This document shows positions 8,443 to 20,600 of a stretch of 57,279 bases of DNA, piece by piece. The position numbers and the translations under genes are program-made. Each line of letters opens with the position of its first letter. Within the stretch, counting starts at the first letter, position 1. Origin of the DNA: UMGS1781 sp045650705 (GTDB taxonomy: Bacteria; Bacillota; Clostridia; TANB77; CAG-508); contig JAZRRK010000002.1 in NCBI GenBank assembly GCA_045650705.1, forward strand, positions 1 through 57,279, given 5' to 3'. Below the pieces are notes generated by a model. That model made no database searches, was not told the DNA's origin, and was given only the letters and a program-made list of their open reading frames with translations.

Positions 8443-9117
8443 ATGAAAAAAAGAATAATAAAATATTCAATTGTTTCAGCTCTAGTTTTAGTTATAATTT
8501 ATGTATGGATGTTAGTAAAAAATAAAGAAAATGTAGCTAATTATGAAAATGTGGTTTATAATACTGTCGAGGATTCTTGCATTAATTGCATAGAGGAAGA
8601 AGAAATACTGAATACAGCAATACAAGAAGAAAAGGCAATATCAACAGATAATATAAAGCAAGAAGAAGATTTTAATATAAAGCCGATTCAAGAAAAGGTA
8701 AATGACAATACAAAAAAGCAACAAGCAGTTGTAAAAAAAGAAAGCCCAAATGTTGAAAACATAGAAACTAAAAAAACAGAGTTAGATAAAAAAGAATCTA
8801 TAAAAGAGAATGTTAAGGAAAAAGAATTACCCAAAGAAAGCACTACACAAAAGGAGTTAGAAAGCACTCTAATTGTTGAAGAAAAGAATACAGAAGAAAA
8901 AAAGGAACAACAAATAACATGTAATCATTCAAATTCAAAGTATTATAATACAAAAAATGAGGCAATATCAGAATATGATAGAATCATTAATGAGTGGAGT
9001 GATAAATGGATTAATAATGAAATTGATGATGAAACATATTATAAAAGTTGTCCAGACGGATATGAAATTTTCAGTTGTCCATACTGTAATAAATGGACTA
9101 TAAGTTTATATTATTAA
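8443..9117 (+). CDS. Membrane-anchored Lys/Glu-rich protein with C-terminal Cys/His cluster
   Basis: 224 residues. An N-terminal signal anchor (about 8-25, SIVSALVLVIIYVWMLV) precedes a long low-complexity K/E-rich stalk (about 50-160). A compact C-terminal module has CNHSNSKYYNTKNEAI, then CPDGYEIFSCPYCNKW; the four Cys and one His suggest a zinc- or disulfide-stabilised fold. RBS AAGGAGATG precedes the ATG. It lies just upstream of the giant adhesin with its own terminator between them. Similar surface modules occur beside Cna-type adhesins in ICEs, so an envelope-spanning accessory role is plausible but unproven. Confidence 0.7.
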   Translation: MKKRIIKYSIVSALVLVIIYVWMLVKNKENVANYENVVYNTVEDSCINCIEEEEILNTAIQEEKAISTDNIKQEEDFNIKPIQEKVNDNTKKQQAVVKKESPNVENIETKKTELDKKESIKENVKEKELPKESTTQKELESTLIVEEKNTEEKKEQQITCNHSNSKYYNTKNEAISEYDRIINEWSDKWINNEIDDETYYKSCPDGYEIFSCPYCNKWTISLYY

Positions 9118-9140
9118 TGTTTTCTTAAAAGAGAGCATAT

Positions 9141-9173
9141 AGCACAAGTTGTTTTTAGCTTGTGCTTTTTTTT
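9141..9173 (+). terminator. Terminator after the membrane-anchored protein
   Basis: Perfect 8-bp stem AGCACAAG / CTTGTGCT and eight T. Confidence 0.9.
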
Positions 9174-9211
9174 CGCCCTTTTTTAAGGTTACATAAAAGG
9201 AGGAAAGAAAA

Positions 9212-12200
9212 GTGTTAAAGAGTACAAATATTAAAAAGTATAAAAAGATAGTATCAATTATTCTGCTTATAATAACAATGTTTTCAGTTGTTCAACCAGT
9301 TTTAGCTGCATCTGGAACTTCAAAATTTGTAGCAGGACAATTTGCATCATATTATTTTACAACAGATAATGCACATACATCGTATGGAATTATTATAAGG
9401 AGAATATACGATAGAAGTATAGGCGAATGGAAAACTGTATTTTGTTCAGAACATGGAATTGATATAGCAACTGGGGATGTACATACTGGAACATATTACA
9501 CACCAACAGATCCTAAATTAAAATATGCATGTAAAATTGCTTATTTTGGTTGGTATGAAAAATATGGCGATTATGTTATTGATGGTGGAATATCTGCTGA
9601 AAGAAAAAAACAATATGTATTTACTCAAGAATATATTTGGGAGTATTTAGGACAAACTAATGCAACATTTGTTAATGCAACAACACAAAGTGAGTATGTT
9701 GCTTTTAAGAATGAAATCACAAATAAAATTAATAATATGCAGAGAAAACCAAGTTTTAGTGATAGTAGTATAACAATAGATGCAGGTTCATCAATAGTAC
9801 TAAATGACTCTAATGGTGTATTGGCTAATTATACAAGTTTGGATAAAACAATTGATGGAATTAGATTTCAACATAATAAAGGCGAGAACACTATGACTAT
9901 AACAGTTAATGCCGATTGCACAACAGAAACATATAAAGTATCTGATGCTATGATGAAATCATGGGGATGTGTTAAAGAAGGAACTCAAGACTATGACACA
10001 ACTTTATTTATTGATTTTCCAACAGGAGTTCAAGATCAAATTTATTCTTTAAATTATAATGATCCAGTAACAATGGCATTAAGTTTAAAAATTAATGCAT
10101 TTGGTAAATTAGAATTATCAAAAAAAGATAATAAGGGGAATTTTGTACCTAATACATCTTTTAAATTAAGTTATAATTCTGATATGTCTAATCCAATTGG
10201 AACATATAAAACAGGAAATAATGGAAAAGTTATAGTTGATAATTTAAGAAAAGGAACTATATATATTCAAGAAACATCAGTACCTGAGCATCTAATATTA
10301 GATAGTACAATTAAAAGTAAAGAAATAAAAGTAAATGAAACAACAAGTTATGAGGCAACAAATAATTGGAAACAAGGATATATTAAAGTATCAAAAAAAG
10401 ATGCAGAAAGTGGTAAAGTTGTAAAACAAGAAGGAGTGATATTTGATATATATAATTCTAATAATCAAAAGATAACAAGTATAACAACAAATGCAAATGG
10501 AGTAGCAACTTCTGCTTTATTAGATTATGGAACATACTATGTAAAAGAAAATAAAGCACCAAATAAATATACTGTTAAAGTTGAAGTGAGTGAAAATATT
10601 GGAGTTGTTGAAAATGGTAAAACTTATGAAATAAGTATTTTAAATACAAGAGTAAAAGGAACAGTAACAATTTCAAAAGAAGATACAGAAACAGGAAAGA
10701 AAGCACAGGGCGAGGCAACTTTGAAAGGTGCAATTTATGGAGTATATGCAAGAAATACAATATATGATCCTGCTGATAATAGTGTAAAATATAATACTAA
10801 TGCTAAAATTGGAGAGTTAGTAACAGATGATAATGCCAAAGCAACTATGAGCAATTTATATTTAGGCGAATATTATTTAAAAGAATTAAAAGCAAGCGAT
10901 GGTTATACATTAGATATAAATACATATAATTTTGATTTGACTTATGAATCTCAAAATGTAAGTGTAGTTTCAAAAAGTATAACAGTTAAAGAAAGAGTAA
11001 AATCACAAGCATTTAGAATTATAAAAGTTTCAAGTGATAATAATGGAGAGGCAGAACTGCTAGAGGGTGTAGAATTTACTATAAAATCTCAAAAAGATAT
11101 TGATTCTTATGGTAGTTGGGAAAAAGCACCTATTGCAAAGAACTGTAAAGGAGAAGAAAGTGCTATATTAGTTACTGATTCAAAAGGTTATGCAGTAAGT
11201 GAAAGACTACCTTATGGAACATATATAGTAAGGGAAACAAAAGTACCAGACAATAAATATAAAGTTCCAGATTTTACAGTAGTGGTTACAGAAGATAGTG
11301 ATGAACCACAAACTTGGAGAGTTTTTAATGATACTTCTTTTAAATCAGTAGTTGCAATAGTAAAACAAGATATAGAAACACAAAAAACTATAAAAGTAAG
11401 TGGTGCGAAATTTAAAATAAAGAATATTGAAACAGGAGAATATTTTGGATATTGGAGTTGGAATCCATTACCTGCATATATAAATTCTTGGGAAACAGAT
11501 GAAACTGGAACTGTAATGACAGGAGAACAATTACCTGCAGGAAAATATCAATTAGAAGAAATAAAAAGCCCAAATGGTTATTTAATTTCAAATACACCTA
11601 TACAATTTGAAGTAACTTCCGATATAGCTTATGAAACATTGCCAGATGGTAGTACACCTGTAATAACTGTAAAACAAAAAGATACAGCAGTAAAAGGTAA
11701 AGTAAATATAGAAAAGAAAGGCGAAGTTCTAGTAGATTATAAAGATAACAAATTTATATATGAAGAAAAAGGACTTGCAAATGCTAAATATGAAATATAT
11801 GCAAGAGAAGATATAAAAGATCCTTCAAATGATGGAAAAATAATATATAAAAAAGGAACAATTGTTGATACAATAACAACAAACTCAGAAGGAAAAGCAA
11901 CATCAAAAGCTCTTCCACTTGGAGAATATTCTGTAAGAGAATTAAAAGCACCAGAAGGTTTTGTATTAAGTGATAAAGTTCAAAATGTTTCATTAACTTA
12001 TAAAGATCAAAATACAGCAATAGTCTATGATAATGCATCATTTATTAATGACAGACAAAAAATAGAAATAAAGGTAAATAAACAAGATTATGATAATGAA
12101 ATAAGTATTTTTGGTGCTGAATTTACTTTATATGCTGAAAAAGATATTAAAAATTATAATGGGCAAGTAATTGTTAAATCTGGAGAAAAAATAGAAGTTT

Positions 12201-14380
12201 CAACAAGTGATATAAATGGAAATGTTATATTTAAATCAGACTTGCCATTTGCAAATTTTGTAATAATGGAAACAAAAGCACCAAAAGGTTATGCAACAAG
12301 TGATGAATTAATATTGATAGATGCAAATTATAAAGGTCAAGATACAGAGGTTATAAAGTTAGAATATAAACTAAAAAATAAAATAACAAAAGTAGAAATA
12401 TCAAAACAAGATATAACAGACTCATCTGAAATTGAGGGTGCATATCTAACTGTATTTGAGAAAGAGAACAATGCAGCAATAGTTGATAGTTGGGTTTCTA
12501 CAAAAGAACCACACTTAATAAAAGGATTAGAAGTTGGAAAATCATATATCTTAAAAGAAACAATTAGTCCTTATGGTTTTGCCGTTTCACAAGATACTGA
12601 ATTTACAATTAAAGACACAGGAGAAATTCAAAGTGTAACAATGAAAGATGAACTTGTATATGGAAAATTAGAATTTAATAAGTATGGAGAAATTTTTAAT
12701 GAAACAAAGAAAGAAGAAAGCAAATATGGGGAATTAATATTACCTATTTGGAACAAATCAAACATAGCAGGTGCAGAAATTACTATATATGCAAATGAAG
12801 ATATTGTGATAGGTAATAAAACTTATTACAAAAAAGATGAAATAGTACAAACAGTAGAAAGCAAATGGGAAGAAAATGTTTCAAGTGATAAGTTACCTGT
12901 TGGAAGTTATTACTATGTCGAAACACAAGTACCACATGGTTATATTGCAAATACAAATAAACATTATTTCACAATTGAAGATACAAAAGTAAATGAACTT
13001 CAAATCATTAAATCTACTCTTTTAAATGATAGAGCAAAATTCAATATAGATATGACTAAATTATTAGAAGAACAAGAAATATTTAAAAATGATAAAGCAT
13101 ATAAAGATATAGTTTTTGGAATATATGCAAGAGAAGATATTGTTGATTATAAGGGAAATGTAGCAATAGAAAGTGGAACTTTGATAAGTATAACAGGAAT
13201 TACTAAAAAAGGACAATTAGAAAATGTACCAGATCTACCAAATGGAGTTTATTTCCTAAAAGAATTAGCAACAAATTCTCAATATGTATTAAATGACACT
13301 GAATATGATTTTGAACTTGAATACAATGGAAAAGATATAACAGAATATACAATACAAATTGCAGAAGATGGAACTATAAATAATGAACTAGCAAGAGGAA
13401 CGATACAAGTTAAAAAAGTTGATATACTAGATGAAAATAAAAAATTAGAAAATATTGAATTTAATATTTCAAGTGATAAGGATATGAAAAATATTATAAC
13501 TACTGAAAAAACAAATGCTGATGGAATAGCAATATTTACTAATTTAGAATTAGGAACTTACTACTTACAAGAAAAAAATCAAGTAAATGGTTATACCTTA
13601 AATGATACAATTTATAAGATAGAAATAAAGCAAAATGGGGATAATTTTACTATTACATGTGAAAATAAACCAACTGAAATAGAATTTTCAAAGGTTGATG
13701 AAACAGGGGTAAAAGAATTACCAGGTGCAACAATACAAATAATTGATCAAGAAACAAAAGAGGTAGTAGAAGAATGGGTATCTACTGAAGAAACTCATAA
13801 AGTAAATTATTTGATTGAAGGAAAAGAATATATTATGAAAGAAATTACTGCACCTTATGGTTATGAAATTGCAGAGGAAATTTCTTTTATAATGAATGAC
13901 GGAATAAAAGTTACAATGAAAAATAATCTTGTATTAAGAACGATTCAATTAACTAAAATAGATAAAGAAACAAAAGAGATAATAAAAGATAAATTTACAT
14001 TTGGATTATATGCAGATAAAGAATGTACTCAAATTATTCAACAAATGGATTCAAATCCAAAAGAAGGAGTAATTACTTTTAAAGATATATGTTTTGGAAC
14101 TTATTATATAAAGGAAATTACTGCACCAAACGGATATGTGAAATCTGATAAAATTATAAAAGTTGAAATAAATGATAAAGGTGTATTTATTAATAAAAAA
14201 GAAATAAAAGAAGATAATTTGATTTATAAATTTGAATTTGAAAATCAAAAGGTAGATACTCCAAAAACTGGAGATGATTTTTCTATGTTTTTATATCTGG
14301 TTACAATACTTATTTCTTTATCTGGAATAGTTTTTATTATAATAAAACACAAGAAAGATAAAAAAGAGAAAAATAAATAA
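9212..14380 (+). CDS. Giant thioester-domain adhesin with about 13 Cna-B/SpaA repeats
   Basis: 1722 residues, GTG start 8 bases after AAAGGAGG. Signal peptide about 1-33, cut near VLAA. A thioester-type N-terminal domain follows: a Cys in VFCSEHG and a Gln in TQEYIWEYLG are the residues that form the internal thioester in such domains. About thirteen Cna-B modules run from about 300 to 1670, each ending in a signature such as LPLGEYSVRELKAPEGF. These usually hold Lys-Asn isopeptide bonds and make a rigid stalk. The C-terminus is TPKTG, a membrane helix and a K-rich tail, a variant sortase signal. It probably anchors to peptidoglycan and grips a host or partner-cell surface. The ICE's own class B sortase (35315) may process it. 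Confidence 0.9.
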   Translation: MLKSTNIKKYKKIVSIILLIITMFSVVQPVLAASGTSKFVAGQFASYYFTTDNAHTSYGIIIRRIYDRSIGEWKTVFCSEHGIDIATGDVHTGTYYTPTDPKLKYACKIAYFGWYEKYGDYVIDGGISAERKKQYVFTQEYIWEYLGQTNATFVNATTQSEYVAFKNEITNKINNMQRKPSFSDSSITIDAGSSIVLNDSNGVLANYTSLDKTIDGIRFQHNKGENTMTITVNADCTTETYKVSDAMMKSWGCVKEGTQDYDTTLFIDFPTGVQDQIYSLNYNDPVTMALSLKINAFGKLELSKKDNKGNFVPNTSFKLSYNSDMSNPIGTYKTGNNGKVIVDNLRKGTIYIQETSVPEHLILDSTIKSKEIKVNETTSYEATNNWKQGYIKVSKKDAESGKVVKQEGVIFDIYNSNNQKITSITTNANGVATSALLDYGTYYVKENKAPNKYTVKVEVSENIGVVENGKTYEISILNTRVKGTVTISKEDTETGKKAQGEATLKGAIYGVYARNTIYDPADNSVKYNTNAKIGELVTDDNAKATMSNLYLGEYYLKELKASDGYTLDINTYNFDLTYESQNVSVVSKSITVKERVKSQAFRIIKVSSDNNGEAELLEGVEFTIKSQKDIDSYGSWEKAPIAKNCKGEESAILVTDSKGYAVSERLPYGTYIVRETKVPDNKYKVPDFTVVVTEDSDEPQTWRVFNDTSFKSVVAIVKQDIETQKTIKVSGAKFKIKNIETGEYFGYWSWNPLPAYINSWETDETGTVMTGEQLPAGKYQLEEIKSPNGYLISNTPIQFEVTSDIAYETLPDGSTPVITVKQKDTAVKGKVNIEKKGEVLVDYKDNKFIYEEKGLANAKYEIYAREDIKDPSNDGKIIYKKGTIVDTITTNSEGKATSKALPLGEYSVRELKAPEGFVLSDKVQNVSLTYKDQNTAIVYDNASFINDRQKIEIKVNKQDYDNEISIFGAEFTLYAEKDIKNYNGQVIVKSGEKIEVSTSDINGNVIFKSDLPFANFVIMETKAPKGYATSDELILIDANYKGQDTEVIKLEYKLKNKITKVEISKQDITDSSEIEGAYLTVFEKENNAAIVDSWVSTKEPHLIKGLEVGKSYILKETISPYGFAVSQDTEFTIKDTGEIQSVTMKDELVYGKLEFNKYGEIFNETKKEESKYGELILPIWNKSNIAGAEITIYANEDIVIGNKTYYKKDEIVQTVESKWEENVSSDKLPVGSYYYVETQVPHGYIANTNKHYFTIEDTKVNELQIIKSTLLNDRAKFNIDMTKLLEEQEIFKNDKAYKDIVFGIYAREDIVDYKGNVAIESGTLISITGITKKGQLENVPDLPNGVYFLKELATNSQYVLNDTEYDFELEYNGKDITEYTIQIAEDGTINNELARGTIQVKKVDILDENKKLENIEFNISSDKDMKNIITTEKTNADGIAIFTNLELGTYYLQEKNQVNGYTLNDTIYKIEIKQNGDNFTITCENKPTEIEFSKVDETGVKELPGATIQIIDQETKEVVEEWVSTEETHKVNYLIEGKEYIMKEITAPYGYEIAEEISFIMNDGIKVTMKNNLVLRTIQLTKIDKETKEIIKDKFTFGLYADKECTQIIQQMDSNPKEGVITFKDICFGTYYIKEITAPNGYVKSDKIIKVEINDKGVFINKKEIKEDNLIYKFEFENQKVDTPKTGDDFSMFLYLVTILISLSGIVFIIIKHKKDKKEKNK

Positions 14381-14439
14381 TTTTATATGTGAGAGGTTAG
14401 CTTTTTAGTTAATCTCTCTTTCTTATATGGAGGTGGAAA

Positions 14440-14667
14440 ATGGCAAGAAAAAAAGAAAATCCTAGAATAGTAACATATAATAAATTAATTAAAATAGGTA
14501 AATCAAGCGAAAAGGATATATTAAATTTTAAATTAGAAGATTTAAAACTTATTACAAACGATCCTGATGTATTAAATTTAATTTATTTAAAAGAATGCAT
14601 AAAAAGTCATAATTCACTTGAATATTTTAATTATACAAATACTGATAAAGGAGAGGAGGAAAAATAG
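14440..14667 (+). CDS. Small hypothetical ICE protein
   Basis: 75 residues, basic N-terminus (MARKKENPRIVTYNKLIKIG), no membrane segment, no family recognised. RBS GGAGG precedes the ATG. Its TAG overlaps the GTG of the giant methylase-helicase by one base, so the two are translationally coupled. Small basic proteins in this position are common in Tn1549-like elements, but the function is unknown. Confidence 0.65.
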   Translation: MARKKENPRIVTYNKLIKIGKSSEKDILNFKLEDLKLITNDPDVLNLIYLKECIKSHNSLEYFNYTNTDKGEEEK

Positions 14668-17600
14668 TGCCAAACAAATATCAATTAATAAATGAAATGG
14701 CTAAAGAAACATTAATAGATATTACAAAAGATAGCAATAGTTGGATTAATTTCTTAAATACTGCTAGCAATAATTACAAATATTCTTTTAATGAACAAGT
14801 GCTAATATATGCTCAAAAACCAAATGCAACTGCTTGTGCTGATATAGAAACCTGGAACAAAAAACTAAAAAGGTGGGTAAATAAAGGTGCTAAAGGTATT
14901 GCATTGATTTCAATTGATAATGGTAGGAATATTTTAAGACATGTATTTGATATTTCTGATACACATAGTGGTATAAATCAAGATTTAAAATTATGGAGTG
15001 TTAAACCAACTTATGAAAATGGTCTAATAGAAACATTAGAAAATAGTTTTGGTAATTTAGAGATAAAAGATAATCTTGCACAAGCTATATTTTCAAGTTC
15101 TGTAAATCTGGTTGAAGATAATTTTCAAGATTATTTAGTTGATTTGAAAGATGTTATACAAAATAGTTCTTTAGAGAGTTTAAGTGATATTGATTTAGAA
15201 TCTTATTTTAAAGGTTTATTAGTAAATTCAATATCATATATAACTATGAAAAGATGTGGTATAGATCCTATGCAACATTTTAATGTAAGTGATTTCGATT
15301 CAATAACTTTATATAATACAAGAAGTGTTGCTGCTCGATTAGGTGCTGCAACAAGTGATATTTCAGAACTTGAATTAAGAGAAATCTATTCAAGTGTTAG
15401 AAATTTTGAAAAATCTGAAAATAAAAAAATTTATACATTTGTAAAAGATGAAAAAAATAATTATCATAATATTAAAGAAAATGAATTTGAAAGGAGAAAT
15501 GAAAATGAAAGAACTAGCATACAAACAAATGGGAGATTATCAGATACCAGAGGTAGTATTACCAACAACAAAGAAAATGAAACAGGGGAGATTCTCAAGA
15601 ATGAGAGAGAACTTCTTGAAGGAACACAAAAAAGGACTATACGAGGAATTAATGCTAGATGGCAAAATGGAAGAACATTTAGGAGAAATAGAGGAGCTAG
15701 CCAAGAACAGAATAAAACAAATAATAACCAATTTAGCAATGAAAAACCAAGTGAACGAAGAATTGAAAGCCAAAGATCAGATGACATGGGTTCAAGAAAT
15801 GAATTCATTCAAGAACCAGGCAGAAGAGATAGTGATAACAGAACTAATCTACAATTAAATTTATTTAATGATACTTATATTCCTCCAATAAAAAAACTAC
15901 CAACCATTGAAGAACAAATGACCACAATAGAAAAACAAGTAGAAGTTGAAAATACTTCTGCTTTTTCTTTTACTCAAGAAATGATAGATAAAGCATTAAT
16001 AAGTGGTAGCAACTTTTCTCATGGTAAATTTAGAATTTATGAACAATTTAAGAGAAGTTTATCTTCTAGTGAAAATGTTATATTTTTAAAAAATGAATAT
16101 GGAATTGGAGGTTCAAGTGCTGCATATTCAGGTGCTGATTTTGGACAAGAGCATGATAGTAAAGGACTTAAGCTCTATAAAGGTTTTAGAGAAAATAGAC
16201 CAGAAATTTTATTAACTTGGAATAAAGTCGAACAAAGATTAAAGGAATTAATTAAACTAGATAAATTTTTTGATAATGAAGAAAGACAACAATATGAGGA
16301 ATGGTTAAAAAACGATTATGAAAATGAAAAATGGATGCTAGATAGAGGTCTAAAAAAACAAAATAATGAAGTTTCTGTTGAACGAATAGAATTTGAAAAA
16401 AACTATAAATTAAAAGATAATAATTATTTTCATGTTCATACAAACGAAGAAGGCTATTATTATGAAATCTATGATTCTAACGGAAAAGAAGTAGATGGAG
16501 GATTATTAGAATATTCTGATATTGATGATACTCCACAAACAATTGACGATATAAAAGTAAGGTTAGCAGAATTTACTGATATTTTAGAATTAAAAGATAA
16601 TCTTGAAGAAGTACCACAAGAGTTTATTGATAATTTGGAGAATAAAGAAATTGTTAATGAACTAATAGATAATAACGAAGAAAAAACGAGCATTGAAAAT
16701 GTTAAGTTTAAAATAGGTCAAATAATTTATTTAGAAAGTGATAGAAAGTACAGAGTAGAAGCTATTAATAAAGAATTAGACAAAATAATTTTGTTAGACC
16801 AAACAATGTTAGAAACAGTTCATTATCCTATCACTAGGGATGAGAGTTATTTAAAAGTAGTTTCTTTATACTTAAATAATGAACTCAATTTTAATAAAAA
16901 TGTATTTTCAAAAAAGCAAGATTTAGAACAGACTAAAGAAAATAAAAATATAAATGAAAAAATAAATTATTCAATTAAAGATGAACTTTTAGGAGAAGGA
17001 ACGCCTAAAGAAAAAGTAAAAAGTAATATTGAGTCAATTAAATTACTTAAAAAATTAGAAAGCGAAAAAAGACTTGCTACTAGAGAAGAACAAGAAATAC
17101 TTGCAAAATATGTCGGTTGGGGTGGCTTACCAGATGTATTTGATGAAAAAAAAGAAAATTGGATACAAGAATATAAAGAACTTAAAGAAATACTTACAGA
17201 AGAAGAATATAAATCAGCAAGAGCATCTACATTGACAGCATTTTACACTCCACCAATAGTTATTAAGGCAATATATAAAACTTTGCAGAATATGGGACTT
17301 GAACAAGCCAATATTCTTGAACCTAGTTGTGGAACTGGTAATTTTCTTGGTATGTTGCCTCCAGAATTACAAAATTCAAAGTTATATGGAGTAGAACTTG
17401 ATTCAATTAGTGGTAGAATTGCACAACAATTATATCAAAAAGCAGATATAAAAATTACAGGATTTGAAAATGCTGATTTACCAGATTCATTTTTTGATGT
17501 TGCGATTGGTAATGTTCCTTTTGGAGATTTTAAAGTATTAGACAAAAGATATGATAAAAACAACTTTTTAATACATGATTATTTCTTTGGTAAAACACTT

Positions 17601-20600
17601 GATAAAGTAAAACCAGGTGGAATAATAGCATTTATCACATCAAAAGGTACTTTAGATAAAGCTAGTCCAGAAGTAAGAAAATATATAGCGCAACGAGCAG
17701 ACTTGCTAGGTGCAATAAGATTACCAGAAAATACATTTTTGAGGAATGCAGGAACAAAGGTAACATCTGATATTATATTCTTACAAAAAAGAGAAAATCT
17801 GACCGATATAATGCCAGATTGGGTATATCTAGATAAAGATGAAAATGATATTTCAATTAATAAATATTTTATAGATAATCCAGAAATGATTTTAGGAAAA
17901 ATGGAAATCATATCAACTGCTTATGGTTATGATTCAACATGCAAGCCAGATAATACTCAAAGTTTAGAAGAACAATTAAATTATGCTATTACTAACATTC
18001 ATGGAGAACTGCAAGAAACATATATTGAAAATGAAATAGAGCAAGTAGATACCTCAATTCCTGCATTACCTAATGTTAAAAATTTTTCTTATACATTAGT
18101 TGATAATAAGATTTATTTCAGAGAAAATTCAAAAATGATTCTGCAAGATGATTTGCCATTAACTAATCAAAATAGAATAAGAGGATTGATTTCTTTAAGA
18201 GAACAAACTAGAGAATTAATTGATTATCAAATGCAAGATTATTCAGATGAAGAAATTCATATTGCACAAGCAAGATTAAATTCTTTATATGATAGATTTA
18301 CAAAAGAATACGGAATTATTAACTCAAGGGCAAATGAAAATGCTTTTTCTAATGATAGTAGTTATTTCCTTTTATGTTCTCTTGAAAAGTTGGACGGAGA
18401 AGGTAATTTTATAGGAAAAGCTGATATGTTCAATAAAAGAACTATTAGAGCAAAAAAAGAAATAACTAGAGTTGATACTGCAGATGAGGCATTAATAATT
18501 TCATTAAAAGATAAAGCAAAAGTAGATTTAGAATATATGCATAAATTATGCAATATCGACACAGATATTATGATTAAAAATTTGGAGGGAGTAATTTATA
18601 ATGTTCCAGAATATGGTGATCCTAATATTTGGGTTACTGCAGATGAATATTTATCTGGAAATATTAGAGAAAAACTCAAAATGGCAGAAGAATTTGCTAA
18701 AGAAGATCCAAAATTCAATATTAATGTTGAAAAACTAAAGGAAGTAATGCCAAAAGACTTGGGTGCAAGTGAAATTGGAATAAAGTTAGGCGCAACATGG
18801 ATACCACCTGAAATTATAAAGGATTTCATATTTGATATTTTAAATACACCTTTTTATCGAAGATGGGATATAAAAGTTAGATATTCTCCTATAACTGCAG
18901 AATGGCATATAGATGGAAAAAGTTCTGATAGAGATAATGTTAAATCTTATTCTACTTATGGTACAACAAGAATAAATGCATATAAAATAATAGAACAAAC
19001 ATTAAATCTTAAAGATGTAAAAATATTTGATACTATAATTGATGAAGAAGGTAGAAAACAAAGAGTTCTTAATAGAAAAGAAACTGCAATAGCATCAAGC
19101 AAACAAGATGCTATAAAAGAGGCTTTTCTAAATTGGGTATGGGAAGATCCAGAGAGAAGAAATAAATTAGTAAAAATTTATAATGAAAAATTTAATTCAA
19201 TAAGACCTCGAGAATATAATGGTTCTCATATTGAATTTGTAGGAATGAATCCAGAAATAAAATTAAGACAACATCAACTGAATGCAGTTGCTCATATTCT
19301 ATATGGTAATAATGTTTTGTTAGCACATGAGGTAGGTGCTGGAAAAACCTTTGAAATGGTCGCAGCTGCAATGGAAAGTAAAAGACTAGGATTATGTAAT
19401 AAATCATTATTTGTAGTACCAAACCATATTATAGAACAATTTGCAAGCGAATTTTTGCAACTATATCCATCAGCAAACATTCTAGTTGCAACTAAAAAAG
19501 ATTTTGAAACTAAAAATAGGAAGAAATTTTGTAGTAGAATTGCAACTGGAGATTTTGATGCTGTAATTATAGGGCATTCACAATTTGAAAGAATTCCAAT
19601 GTCAGTAAAAAGACAAATAGCACTTTTAGAAAGTCAAATAAATGATATTACAATAGGAATAGGTCAAGAAAAAGCAAACAGAGGTGAGAACTATACAATA
19701 AAGCAAATGGAAAAAACACGAAAAAGTTTAGAGGCTAGACTTGCTAAACTTAATAACCAGGAGAAAAAAGATGATGTTGTAACTTTTGAAGAACTAGGTG
19801 TTGATAAATTATTTGTTGATGAGGCTCATAACTATAAAAATTTATTCTTATATACTAAAATGAGAAATGTAGGTGGAATAGCACAGACAGAAGCACAAAA
19901 ATCTACTGATTTATATATGAAATGTAGATATTTAGATGAAATTACAAATGGAAAAGGTACAGTATTTGCAACAGGAACACCAGTAAGTAATTCTATGGCA
20001 GAATTATATACAATGCAAAGATATTTGCAATATGATGAACTTAAAGAAAATAGTTTAGAGCATTTTGATAATTGGGCATCAACTTTTGGAGAAACAATTA
20101 CTGCTATTGAACTTGCACCAGAAGGAACTGGATATAGAGCAAAAACTAGATTTGCTAAATTTCATAATTTACCTGAACTTATGGCTGTATTTAAAGAAGT
20201 TGCAGATATTCAAACATCTGAAACATTGAAATTACCGACTCCAGAATTTGAAAATGTAACTGTTGTTGTAAATCCTAGTGAAATCCAATGTGAAATGGTA
20301 AAAGAATTAGGGGAAAGAGCTGAAAAAATTAGACAAGGTTCTGTTGATGCCTCTATTGATAATATGCTTAAAATAACAAATGAGGGAAGAAAATTAGCAT
20401 TAGACCAAAGATTAATTAATCCATTACTTCCAGATGCTGAAAATAGTAAAGTAAATTCTTGTTGTGAAAATATTTATAAAATATGGAATGAAAATATGAA
20501 CATAAAAGCTACACAGCTTGTGTTTTGCGATTTATCTACTCCTAAAGATATGAATGGATTTCAAAAGGAAGAATTTACAGATGTATATAATGAATTGAAA

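Noticed and set aside
10575..12041. Minus-strand ORFs within the adhesin gene
   Set aside because: They are low-complexity Leu/Tyr/Phe-rich shadows of the Cna-B repeats without ribosome sites.
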